Source of the DNA: Ophiothrix spiculata
Taxonomy: Eukaryota > Echinodermata > Ophiuroidea > Amphilepidida > Ophiotrichidae
NCBI GenBank assembly: GCA_000969725.1
Contig: JXSR01S043768.1
Reading direction: 5' to 3' (one strand)
Length of the DNA stretch: 33,286 nucleotides
The notes under the pieces: model-generated
What the model was told of the DNA's origin: nothing
The model's input: the letters and a program-made list of their open reading frames with translations, nothing else
Database searches by the model: none
Position numbers and translations under genes: made by a program
Shown here: positions 9,787 to 18,584 of the stretch, piece by piece
How the letters are laid out: every line of letters begins with the position of its first letter
Numbering within the stretch: position 1 is the stretch's first letter

Positions 9787-10375
9787 CTCAGCCATTTCCT
9801 TTGTATTATCATGATCCAAATTCTGAGGAATGTCGTGAACAACAGATCATAGCATCAACAACTTCCTCTGTATTATCATGAATCAAATTCTGAAGAACCA
9901 CAGAACATGACATCAACAACTTCCTCTGTATCATCATTATCCAAAATCTGAGGAATGTCTTGAACCACAGAACATGACATCAACAACTTCCTCTGTATCA
10001 TCATTATCCAAATTCTGAGGAATGTCTTGAACCACAGAATATGACATCAAGAACTTCCTCTGTATTATCATGATCCAAATTCTGAGGAATGTCGTGAACA
10101 ACAGAACATAGCATCAACAACTTCCTCTGTATTATCATGATCCAAATTCTGAGGAATGTTGTGAACAACAGAACATAGCATCAACAGCTTCCTCTGTATT
10201 ATCATGATCCAAATTCTGAGGAATGTCGTGAACAACAGAACATAGCATCAACAACTTCCTCTGTATTATCATGATCCAAATTCTGAGGAATGTTGTGAAC
10301 AACAGAACATAGCATCAACAGCTTCCTCTGTATTATCATGAATCAAATTCTGAGAAATATCATGAACAATAGTAG
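9787..10375. repeat. 67-bp minisatellite, about 9 copies
   Basis: The unit contains cttcctctgtattatcatga, then tccaaattctgaggaatgtc, then gtgaacaacagaacatagcatcaac. The start motif recurs at 10121, 10188, 10255 and 10322, giving a 67-bp period. Copies differ by small substitutions and indels. The period is not a multiple of three, so it is non-coding. Confidence 0.92.
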
Positions 10376-10392
10376 CATCAGCAAATTGTTGG

Positions 10393-10666
10393 TTTGGTAC
10401 TTTTCCAAGATATGGCAAGTTTATTTTACAGATGGATTAAGATGATTTCTTTTTTATTGTTGCAGTATCCCCCAAATAGGCCTTATCACTAAAGTTATGT
10501 TTTTGTACTTTTCCACTTTAAAAAGTATCGTCATTAAATTATACAATTTTGACGACCCTGCACAAAATGCATTAATTTATTGTAGAACAAATGCAGTTCC
10601 TAAGTTCATGTGGAAATGCTTTGGTTGCCCCATTGAAATAGGTCTGCTTTGAAAGTTTTCAAACTA
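10393..10666 (+). repeat. direct repeat Y, copy 1, left part (target of the kinase-carrying element)
   Basis: This 274-bp segment matches 13446-13737 almost base for base, with scattered substitutions and small indels. Shared landmarks are tttggtacttt, gatttcttttttattgttgc, ccctgcacaaaatgcat and gctttgaaagttttca. The match stops at acta (10663-10666) and resumes at 12728, on the far side of the inserted element. The nature of Y is unknown. Confidence 0.9.
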
Positions 10667-10759
10667 ATGGCTTATACTATTTTGCGAAACGAAACGAAAT
10701 GAAGCAACTAAACCATAGACTGCAAGATAATGAAAATCTATCATGTAAAATGGACGCCT

Positions 10760-11163
10760 CGTGATGCATACAGCGTGTTCAAATGGGTGTAATGTGCCCA
10801 TTTCGCTTACTATCCTATTACAGAGTGTTTCAATGGGATGTATTGAGCTCATTTCGCTGAATAGTAATTCTAAAAATTACTATTCAGCGAAATGGACGCC
10901 TCTAATGCATACAGCGTGTTCCAGTGGGGTGTATTGAGCTAATTTCGCCGAATAGTAATTCTAAAAATTACTATTCAGCGAAATGGGCCCACTTATCCCA
11001 TTACAGAGTGTTTCAATGGGGTGTATTGAGCTCATTTCGCCAAATAGTAATTCTAAAAATTACTATTCGGGGAAATGGACGCCTCTGATGCATACAGCGT
11101 GTTCCAGTGGGGTGTAGTGCGCCCATTTCGCTAAACAGTAATTCTGAAAATTACTATTCAGCT
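10760..11163. repeat. subterminal tandem palindromes, ~92-bp period, four copies
   Basis: Four near-perfect palindromes of about 45 bp, with arms catttcgctgaatagtaatt and aattactattcagcgaaatg. They are centred near 10872, 10963, 11056 and 11144 and separated by linkers containing gatgcatacagcgtgttcc or ttacagagtgtttcaatggg. The last copy is truncated at 11163, exactly where kinase homology ends. They could be transposase-binding sites or short internal MITE insertions that multiplied in tandem. Confidence 0.88.
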
Positions 11164-11830
11164 TTGTGTTTTCAGTAAGTGTCTTACATACTGTGGCTGT
11201 CTGCTGCAACAAAGAGCGACTTTCTCCAAAGTCCACTAATTTGCACGTAATGGGGTTACTGTGCCAAGCCTGAGCGACTTCTTTCGCATCAAGGTTACAG
11301 TAGTGCTTATTGGATACTAAGACATTCGAAGGCTTCAGATCTCTGTGGATCACATTGTTGTCATGTAGGTATTCTAGTCCACTGGCAATGTCAATAGCAA
11401 TTTTGCCATGGACATTTGCAAATGCATCGGCTTGATCTTCATTTGCATACACCTCATCGATATAACCTTCAAGGGAGTGAACTTTCACATGTGATCCAAA
11501 AGGTTTGAAATCGAAATACTCATAATCCATAACAATTCCCAGCGGTCTTGAAGTAACTCCCTGCAGCTTGACGACATTCCTATGTTTAAGTTTATACATG
11601 ATCTTAGCTTCCTTAATGAATAACTTCTCATATGTGACATGCTGCCGAAGAAGTTTTTTTATGACAACTTTGTGTCCTTCAGGCGCCTTTTCTGCTGTTG
11701 CCACCATTCCATAACTTCCTCTTCCTATTTCTTCATAATTTGTTAACTGACTCCACTCTATCGAAGGCAATTCTTTGACACTAGGGTCACTTGCAGATTG
11801 TTTTAAACAAGGTACACCCAGTTGAGCCAT
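11063..11830 (-). CDS. truncated protein kinase captured in a transposon
   Basis: A 255-codon ORF from ATG (11830) with an intact kinase N-lobe and the start of the C-lobe: glycine loop GRGSYG (residues 36-41), VVIKK with the ATP-binding lysine (58), KEAKI helix C glutamate (74), catalytic loop HRDLKPSN (162-169) and metal-binding DFG (200-202, followed by ESRS). Homology ends near residue 222. The last ~33 residues are read from the tandem palindromes. The APE motif and the rest of the C-lobe are missing, so catalytic activity is doubtful. The whole ORF is uninterrupted, while every other sizeable coding relic nearby is broken. It resembles a TKL-like invertebrate kinase, but I cannot name the subfamily. 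It lies inside the element at 10667-12727, transcribed opposite to the window. Confidence 0.85.
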   Translation of the reverse strand: MAQLGVPCLKQSASDPSVKELPSIEWSQLTNYEEIGRGSYGMVATAEKAPEGHKVVIKKLLRQHVTYEKLFIKEAKIMYKLKHRNVVKLQGVTSRPLGIVMDYEYFDFKPFGSHVKVHSLEGYIDEVYANEDQADAFANVHGKIAIDIASGLEYLHDNNVIHRDLKPSNVLVSNKHYCNLDAKEVAQAWHSNPITCKLVDFGESRSLLQQTATVCKTLTENTKLNSNFQNYCLAKWAHYTPLEHAVCIRGVHFPE

Positions 11831-11834
11831 GTTC

Positions 11835-12640
11835 CTTTTTCTGTTATTTCTCTCCAGTGAATACGGCTAGATAAGCTACCTGTATGAGGACAAAGAAGTA
11901 GTTGTGGTTAAAAGTAATTATGAAAAAATAATACTCAAATAATGATATACATGCCATTATGTCTGTTGGAAGTAAAAAGAGTGTGTACTATATGTGTTTC
12001 CAGAAGTTATTTCCACTATTTCAACTATCCTAATGAATTTATAGATTGTCAGTTTATTTTCAATTCCTTCTTTTTCTTGATAACAAGCAGCCTAGTATTT
12101 CAGAATATGTTCAGATGGCCTCCTTCAGATTTCTACATTTTCTGACTCTAATTACAAAGTGGTAGATAACATTTGTGCATGTGTTCTTCCTGATCTTGAT
12201 TCCACTGGTAATGTTATGTTCCAGCTATAGTCCAGGGTTTTGAGGTGTACACTCTTTCCTCTTGACATTGTGTGCAACTACACCCTAATTTTGTGCACAA
12301 CTCACTGGGATCCAGTGATGCTGAGTGACAACAATGAGTGGTATATACAGTGTATCAAACCCTTTGAACTTTCAAACCATCTTGTTTTGTTAGGAGGTTA
12401 CTGATTGCATCATGTTTGGTACCAAAATAATTCTACAAGTCTCCTTTATCAATATATGTCTAGAATTACAATGTGAATCTTGGTTAAAAAGTTAATAACA
12501 TTTAAAAAGTGTAGTTTATTTTTGGACACCTGTAACATTTAAATAAAAATTCTTTTAAAAAAGTCAGATTCACACTTTAGTAAAACTACTTTTGATGCTA
12601 ATAACTTGCTGGGTGTTTTTGAATGTTATATATTGATTTG
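11835..12640. other. right internal part of the kinase-carrying element, nothing recognised
   Basis: About 800 bp of AT-rich DNA between the kinase start codon and the right terminal repeat. A donor-like caggtagct on the minus strand near 11880 could mark the end of a 5' untranslated exon. A promoter for the kinase ORF would be expected here, but no clear element is seen. Confidence 0.35.
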
Positions 12641-12727
12641 GCAATGATAGATTTTCATTATCTTGCAAGTCTATGGTTTGGTTGCTTCATTTCGTTTCGT
12701 TTCGTTTTGCAAAATATTATAAGCCAT

Positions 12728-12782
12728 ACTAATGACATGTACAGATTTAATGTAAACATCAATCTTGGGAATATCAATTCTT
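12728..12782 (+). repeat. direct repeat Y, copy 1, right part
   Basis: Starts with the duplicated acta and continues atgacatgtacagatttaat through cttgggaatatca, matching 13733-13783 of copy 2. This completes the interrupted copy and proves the insertion. Confidence 0.9.
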
Positions 12783-13145
12783 CCTATATTATGCAAGTTG
12801 TTTTGGATTGTTATTTAAACCACTTTTGTATTGTGAGAAGGTCATGTATGACAACCATGATACACCTGTCTTCAATCGTGAGTGTCCAGTTCTACAAGGT
12901 GGACCAAAAAAAAGTTATTGAGGTTCAAGGTCACATAACTTAAAATTGGAAAATAGTTCGAGAATAAGTTTCAGATATTCATAACCTATGGTATCTTGTA
13001 CGAGTATGGTGAAAATTGCATGTCAAACAAAGCTTATATGGCTCATGGGCTTTTTGTTCAAATTTGTGCAAGAGGAATGTCATCGTCTGAAACCCAGTTG
13101 TTAGCAAGCGGAATGTCATCATCAGTCTTGAGAGCAGGATCTAAG
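12783..13145. other. no certain gene between repeat Y copy 1 and the gypsy fragment
   Basis: Near 13070-13140 the minus strand reads ALDPALKTDDDIPLANNW then SDDDIPLAQ, a repeated acidic D-D-D-I-P-L-A motif. Such acidic tails occur at the C-termini of some transposases, but the piece is too short to assign. Nothing else is recognised. Confidence 0.3.
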
Positions 13146-13149
13146 GCTG

Positions 13150-13425
13150 TTGCAGTTTTGAATCTCATTCAGATTACTTTCAGGCATTGCGAGATCAGCG
13201 AGATGTATGCTCTCTAATTGTTGTTCAACATGACTTTTATCTGTGATGTACACTCTTGACAATGTATCGGCTAAATACATCCATACTGTCGGAGTCTAAC
13301 AAAGATGTTCTTCAATCTCTTAGTGGCAGATGCGAGTGGTTTCTGATTCAGATTCACTAAAAGGCTTATGGTCAGTCCAAAGTGTTTGGTCATCCTTTAC
13401 TTTAAGAACTCTTGAGTTATACATC
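13150..13425 (-). pseudogene. Ty3/gypsy RNase H fragment
   Basis: The minus strand reads VKDDQTLWTDHKPF (the W/E-T-D-H-K-P motif of retroelement RNase H), ATKRLKNIFVRLRQY, then MYLADTLSRVYI (the L-A-D-x-L-S-R motif that ends the domain), with frameshifts between the blocks. It belongs to a Ty3/gypsy polyprotein. No attached reverse transcriptase or integrase is visible within 2 kb. The reverse-transcriptase fragment at 8630-9185 is on the same strand but in the wrong order to be one intact element. Confidence 0.75.
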
Positions 13426-13445
13426 CAAATAGAGGACTTATACAG

Positions 13446-13783
13446 TTTGGTACTTTCCCAAAGGATGGCAAGTTTATTTTAAAGATGGATAAAGGTGTGC
13501 ATGCAATGATTTCTTTTTTATTGTTGCAGTATCCCCAAACAGCCCTTATCACTTAAGTCATGTTTTTGTACTTTTCCACTCTTAAAAGTATCGTCATGAA
13601 ATTATATGACAATTTTGACAGCCCTGCACAAAATGCATGAATTTATTTTAGAACAAATGCAGTTCCTAAGTTCATATGGAAATGCTTTGGTTGCCCCATT
13701 GAAATAGGCCTGCTTTGAAAGTTTTCAGACTAATGACATGTACAGATTTAATGTAAACATCAACCTTGGGAATATCAGTTCTC
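13446..13783 (+). repeat. direct repeat Y, copy 2 (empty site of the kinase element)
   Basis: An uninterrupted ~335-bp copy aligning to 10393-10666 plus 12728-12782. The junction region gttttcagactaatgacatg has no insertion. Direct repeats of this size flanking a gypsy RNase H fragment could be LTRs or a tandem duplication, but clear LTR ends were not found. Confidence 0.88.
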
Positions 13784-13923
13784 TTGGACTGTGTTGCTCG
13801 GTCCTGGAATGTTTTCCTCTTGTTGCATACCTATCAATTCTGTAAAGTTGATTGAATGAAACAAATTTTCTTTGTATTTAAAACAAACAAGCAAACAATT
13901 TTCTTACTTTATTTCTAGATTCA

Positions 13924-14640
13924 TCAAGAGTTCTTTTTAGACCCAAATAAAAAGTTACACTGATGGTTGTTAAATGTGCTTCTCGAAACAAAACCTAAGT
14001 TCAGAAGACTGGCAAAATGGCTAATTTTGGCATAATTTGCCCCACTAAACAATAGTGCTGCAGGTATCAGCAGATTTTCTGCTGGCATGGCATTTTTGCC
14101 AAACCCAATGGTTGGTTGCGATGACCATGATGACTCATGGGAAGGGTGGTTAAGGCATGTTGCCGTAAATTTGACGGATTGCCCTTTCAAAGTTATGTTA
14201 TCCTCAATATCAATAGTTCATGAAGCTGGTCTTCAAATACAATGTATTTCCTGGCCGTCACATAGTTGATCGCAAGGTCTTCATGCGTCAGAATGTTTCG
14301 AGCTGTTGAGACATCATCGCTAGGACTGCTGCTGCTACTGCTTAACGGCTTGTAGTCATCGTCAATTGACCTGTCGCTATAGCCGCTACTTGACTTTCTT
14401 GACTCGGGTTCTGACTCGGATTCCATTACTAGTTTCGAATCGGCAATACATGTTTCATTTGCTGCAATAAACTGCGAGTCAGCTGCTAACTGTGAAGTTT
14501 CTTGATCTGCCTCACCAGTTGCCATACACTGGGATTCCACGGTTTGTTCAACTTCTTCCACATGTGGAGGATCACATTTCTTCTGTGGTGTCAAAAGATA
14601 ATAATGGTGGTCCTTCTTCAAATCTTCTGGATTCGCATCT
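13924..14640 (-). pseudogene. unclassified transposase-like gene, internal exon
   Basis: Begins after a strong acceptor (cttctttccatttccag) near 14640. The first ~100 codons are acidic and serine-rich (SSSSSSPSDD), followed by ARKYIVFEDQLHELL. After a frameshift near 14200 it reads VKFTATCLNHPSHESSWSSQP then MPAENLLIPAALLFSGANYAK and STFNNHQ. Two blocks, the Y-I-V-F-E-x-x-L box and the A-x-x-L-L-x-x-A-x-L-F-S-G box followed by a T-F-x-x-x-Q box, fit a family common in fish and marine invertebrates that I believe is transposon-derived and sometimes preceded by a THAP domain. I cannot name it with certainty. The first exon was not found, and the copy is broken at least once. Confidence 0.6.
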
Positions 14641-14739
14641 GGAAATGGAAAGAAGAAAACCACAAATTCTAAATAAAGTGAAACAAGTTCTGGGAGTTAG
14701 TGCTCGGTCAAATCTGCTTCATTTTGCTGATGCAGTCAC

Positions 14740-15540
14740 ACAAAATTGAACTCATTACTCAATGATGTTCCAGAGTAGGTGTTGCATTGTAGCTTGGATC
14801 TGTGGCAGACAACCAAACATTTGTTATTTTGAGTTGTCGAAATGTAGTAGAGCTTATTTGCATATTGCCCCAATGGTCTGTCGCAAGAAAATTTAAATTT
14901 ATTGCGATAATGTGTCGTTGCGACCATCATGATAAGGTAATTGATATATCGGATAAGAAAATTTTCCAGATGTGACAAGGTTGAGTTTGCACACTTTAAA
15001 CCTTTCGACATCACGCTGGTTGTACAACCAGAACAGGCACCAGCTGTACAGACACTTAAAATCCAACATTACACATTTTTCACTGCATCGTATTGATGTC
15101 TTAGTTGTCTTTTGTTTATTTTAATAATCCTTCACCATCCTGCTACTCCATTTTTGTATAGTGAGAACTGGTCTAAATGTTAAAGAAATAATTCAGAAAT
15201 ACAAGTCTCTGAAGCCAAAATTTTCTAAAATGTCTCAAAATATCCTGAAAAAGATCACTTACCAGATCTTTTACACACAACCGAAAATTCTGATAAATGC
15301 AGTTTTTAGAAAATTTCTTAAAGTTTCCCAATAACTTTCATACCGGTACCTAAAAATTGAGTGGTATGATCAAAATTTGGTTAAATTATTACATATTCTA
15401 CTTACATGCTTGATGTCCTTGCAAACTCAAGTAGTCTGGCATGCCAACGAAGTTTCACATAAATACACTCTACTGGTTCTAACAGATGTGGTGCTGAGTG
15501 GTCCTTATGGGCGGGATTTGCTCCTGGACATATGGCTCCA
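14740..15540. other. no gene recognised
   Basis: AT-rich sequence. A 92-codon minus ORF (15014-14736) and a short plus ORF near 15377-15540 show no motif. The segment 15410-15540 continues into the Tigger-like fragment once the hAT-type MITE is removed, so part of it may belong to that transposon. Confidence 0.35.
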
Positions 15541-15543
15541 TTG

Positions 15544-15721
15544 CAGGGGCGTAACCAATGGGGGGGCGGGGGTTGGGGGAGCAACTTCGGACGCAAAAAA
15601 ATCAGGAAGGAGAGCAAAAAAAATGGGAATGGAAGAAAGGGAGGAATAAGAGAAAAGGGGAAGAGGGAAGAAGAGAAAGGGGAAAGAAGAGGGAAAATGG
15701 GAAAAGCTGGTTACTCCCCTG
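15544..15721. mobile_element. 178-bp hAT-type MITE, purine-rich
   Basis: Terminal repeats are caggggcgtaacca on the left and tggttactcccctg on the right (inverted, one mismatch). A perfect 8-bp duplication ctccattg lies on both sides (15536-15543 and 15722-15729). The CAGGGGC-type end and the 8-bp duplication are typical of hAT. The interior is almost pure purine on the plus strand (gaagaaagggagg-type runs), which explains several spurious lysine/arginine-rich ORFs. It sits in the C-terminal region of the Tigger-like transposase. Confidence 0.9.
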
Positions 15722-15995
15722 CTCCATTGGCTGGACAGGCGTAGGCTGTACTCTCTTGGTGATCTCCAAGATCCCTTGGTCCATTGGCTGCAGAAGTGGG
15801 GGGAGGTAAGAAGACACACTTGATTTTATCATTTTCATTTTCTCTGTGTTTGGGTGGGCCAAGGCATTGTCAAGTAAGAGTGTAGCCTTCTCTTGCTAGC
15901 CTTTCTCACGTAAATGTTGGCAAACAGCAGGTACAAAATTGTGCTTAAACCAGTTTCCAAACACTTATTTTTCATCCATGCGCACTTCTTTGGTT
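15722..15995 (-). pseudogene. Tigger/Jerky-like (pogo group) transposase DDE fragment
   Basis: The minus strand reads FKHNFVPAVCQHLREKG, a stop, then ATLLLDNALAHPNTEK and SYLPPLLQPMDQGILEITKR. The L-L-L-D-N-x-x-x-H-P block carries the second catalytic aspartate, and the L-x-P-x-x-Q-P-M-D-Q-G block carries the third of the DDE triad in Tigger, Jerky and CENP-B-like proteins. The N-terminal HTH and first aspartate were not found. The in-frame stop after REKG and the downstream hAT MITE show it is dead. Confidence 0.85.
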
Positions 15996-16099
15996 GCGAA
16001 ATTTCACTGGAAATGTATCCATATTTATTGGCAATGAGTGGTAGGGACAGCAGCAGGTGGACTAGTCTGTACGTTAGTGCTGTTTATTGTAGCTGATGG

Positions 16100-16801
16100 G
16101 GTTGAAGACAAAATTACTTCGAAGTCGCTGTGTCTCTACTTCTAGAGCATGGATTCTTTGTAGGAGAGCGTCTGATTGATCACACTGTTGAGTAACTTGC
16201 TTTGAAATAGCTTTTCATGCCTTTCTCTGATCACTTCGAAGTTGGAGCTCCATCTCCTGCCTTCTCACCATCTCCAAAAGATCAATATATTTTGGAAGGG
16301 ATGAAAACTTTTCCCTCAGTCTGAGGTTTACTAGCAGAATGTCATTATGGATTAGCCCCTTGACAAACTGCTTCAGGCGTACCGATCAGCTATGTCATCG
16401 GTCACAGCCTTTTTCTTTAACGCTTGCTTGAGGGTCTTCTGCAGGCATGTCAAAAAAGCTGACGAAGACTCCCCAGATTCTTGTGTTAATGACGAATGGC
16501 TATGTCCTCTTCTGTCTCTGTGCTCCCAAAGGCCACTTGTAGAGCATTGAGGTAGTCTAAGGATCACATGTTTATCCTTCAGAAGATCCTCTATTACTTC
16601 CAACGCTGGTGACAGTAAGCTCTCCTTAAGACATCGTCTGCATTCCGAATCTGGGATAATGCCCCACTCCCTCATTTGAGCCTCGGCATGGAGTGTCCAA
16701 TTGAATACGCTAGAATAAGAACATCCCAACTCCATGTGCTGCCTTCTGTTAATCATATTTATAAAACATAAATGCATACAAATTTCTGAAAATGCTTTCA
16801 C
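16100..16801 (-). pseudogene. gag-like ORF (Ty3-type/PNMA-like capsid)
   Basis: The ORF 16801-16373 reads ALEVIEDLL, then SGESSSAFLTCLQKTLKQAL and AVTDDIADRY. One frameshift near 16375 leads to RLKQFVKGLIHNDILLVN, LRLREKFSSLPKYIDLLEM and a coiled-coil-like tail QSDALLQRIHALEVETQRL. The order (L-x-x-F-V-x-G then L-R-L-R-E then P-x-x-x-x-L-L-x-M-V-R) resembles the C-terminal capsid half of Ty3-type gag and of PNMA/CCHC domesticated gag genes. The N-terminal part is unclear and no zinc knuckle was found. I favour a retroelement remnant over a domesticated gene because of the frameshift. Confidence 0.6.
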
Positions 16802-16885
16802 ATCACTAAAATAGCATTTCTATGTCAATATCGTAATCACAGTGTCATATTTGACATTGTAGTTTACTTTTTTAGACATTGTTAG

Positions 16886-17325
16886 NNNNNNNNNNNNNNN
16901 NNNNNNNNNNNNNNNNNNNNNNNNNNNNNNNNNNNNNNNNNNNNNNNNNNNNNNNNNNNNNNNNNNNNNNNNNNNNNNNNNNNNNNNNNNNNNNNNNNNN
17001 NNNNNNNNNNNNNNNNNNNNNNNNNNNNNNNNNNNNNNNNNNNNNNNNNNNNNNNNNNNNNNNNNNNNNNNNNNNNNNNNNNNNNNNNNNNNNNNNNNNN
17101 NNNNNNNNNNNNNNNNNNNNNNNNNNNNNNNNNNNNNNNNNNNNNNNNNNNNNNNNNNNNNNNNNNNNNNNNNNNNNNNNNNNNNNNNNNNNNNNNNNNN
17201 NNNNNNNNNNNNNNNNNNNNNNNNNNNNNNNNNNNNNNNNNNNNNNNNNNNNNNNNNNNNNNNNNNNNNNNNNNNNNNNNNNNNNNNNNNNNNNNNNNNN
17301 NNNNNNNNNNNNNNNNNNNNNNNNN
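16886..17325. other. assembly gap (440 N)
   Basis: Unknown bases. Apparent ORFs spanning this run are artefacts of translating N. Confidence 1.
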
Positions 17326-18329
17326 ATGTTGATTGTCAATGTTGGGCGGGTTGATGTAATAGGACGGGTGTGATCACATAGTATGAATGTTTTGCATCTT
17401 TATCTCCTCATTATATTTACTATTCCACCAATACCTGCAATTCCTAAGGCAATTTTATTGGTAGAAAACGGCAATCTCTCTGTGTGCAGAAGAAGCCCAT
17501 GGGTGGGTTTCACATCTTCCGCAAACGCAAAATTTTAGCAAAAAAACTTCCAATTCTTTACTAACTTTAATTTTTTACGCCGGTGCAAAAAATGTTATGT
17601 AAACAGTGTTTCTAGTTTCAAATTTTAAAAAAGATCTTGTTTCTACACCTGTGATGTGTAAACAAATTATTTTTGATGAAATTGTTTCTTATTTAATATG
17701 TATTATATTATCTCCAAGAGCTTTGTTTGATCTTTTATCTGGTAAATCCATCAGGTACAAAATTAGGATTTAGAAAACACCGGATAGTTACACCACCATC
17801 ACAGAATGATATATTGTAAGTTAATTCTCTCTCAATTTGAGCCATTTCTGTGTATTTTTTTTGTACTTCTTGGATTTACTACATTTTAAAGCTTTATTTA
17901 GAGCATTTCCATAAGTTTTTCATTCTTAGTGGAATCTGGGCTAGTCCCTTTAAGGAAACCAAAACTATTTGTATACTGTCTCTAAGTAGATCATGTTTTT
18001 AGTAAGCCACCATATTTCACTGCCGATGAGTTTTTTGTCATCCTCTTATAATGTCTTACCAGGACATGTGGAATGTAACCGCTAACATAATTAAGAACTT
18101 ATTCTTCAGCTTCAGTAAGTTTACATGTACTGTTGATATAACATGTCTAACACTATCACCTCTAGAAGTTTGTCCAATATGTGCCGAAGAACACAATCGC
18201 TCTCAATAAAATCTCGTTGAATGCTGAAGAAGTCAAAAAGTGCATCCCATTTGTCTAAAATTTCACCGTTGGTACAAAACACTTTGAAATTTATCACAAG
18301 AGTTTGTGCATATGACAATGGCCTGTTGT
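17326..18329. other. no gene recognised
   Basis: AT-rich sequence after the gap. On the minus strand 18121-18318 there is a 65-codon ORF (LVINFKVFCTNGEIL then DCVLRHILDKLLEVIVL) that could continue the HECT fragment after a frameshift, but I do not recognise it. Confidence 0.35.
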
Positions 18330-18584
18330 CCCTTAAAATACAAGCTTAGCGCTCGCAAAGGACCACCAAGATCCACTGCCCCTTCGGACAGGTCAGTATC
18401 CTCTAGGGATATATTCACTATCTGATGTCTAAATGTGTGGTGGGGTCAAATTTTACTTGTCCAAACCCCATTCTAGCACCAAGCCACACATTTTGTTTAT
18501 TTATACTAATAAGATTTTTCTGTCGGTGAGCCTTGATCTGTTCTCCCAGACTAGCAAGAATATCATCAATCAGTGCATCTATAA
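18330..18584 (-). pseudogene. HECT-type E3 ligase fragment (G2E3-like)
   Basis: The minus strand reads FIDALIDDILASLGEQI, then NVWLGARMGFGQVKFDP and, after a frameshift near 18420, VNISLEDTDLSEGAVDLGGPLRAL. The D-x-S-E-G-A-V-D-x-G-G-P-x-R block is the N-lobe signature of HECT ubiquitin ligase domains, and the N-V-W-x-G-A-x-x-G-F block before it matches the G2E3-like subgroup expanded in fish and invertebrates. The catalytic cysteine region is absent. It may be a fragment of a host gene or a transposon-borne copy. Confidence 0.6.

Larger units (their letters stand above)
10667..12727. mobile_element. 2061-bp transposon carrying a protein-kinase ORF (Pack-type element)
   Basis: The termini are inverted repeats of about 80 bp. 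The left one begins atggcttatactattttgc, and the reverse complement of the right one begins atggcttataatattttgc. Both continue through aaacgaaacg repeats to gataatgaaaatctatcat, with about three mismatches and two small indels. The flanks show a 4-bp duplication acta (10663-10666 and 12728-12731). The uninterrupted sequence ...agactaatgacatg... in the second copy of repeat Y (near 13728-13740) is the empty site. The inside holds tandem palindromes (10760-11163), a kinase ORF (11830-11063, minus) and about 800 bp of unrecognised DNA. No transposase is present, so it is non-autonomous. The superfamily is uncertain, since several superfamilies make 4-bp duplications. Confidence 0.88.

Noticed and set aside
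15532-15819. Basic plus-strand ORFs and proline/serine-rich minus-strand ORFs
   Set aside because: They are translations of the purine-rich interior of the hAT-type MITE at 15544-15721.
16872-17373. Long ORFs on both strands across the run of N
   Set aside because: They consist almost entirely of untranslated N and are artefacts of the gap.
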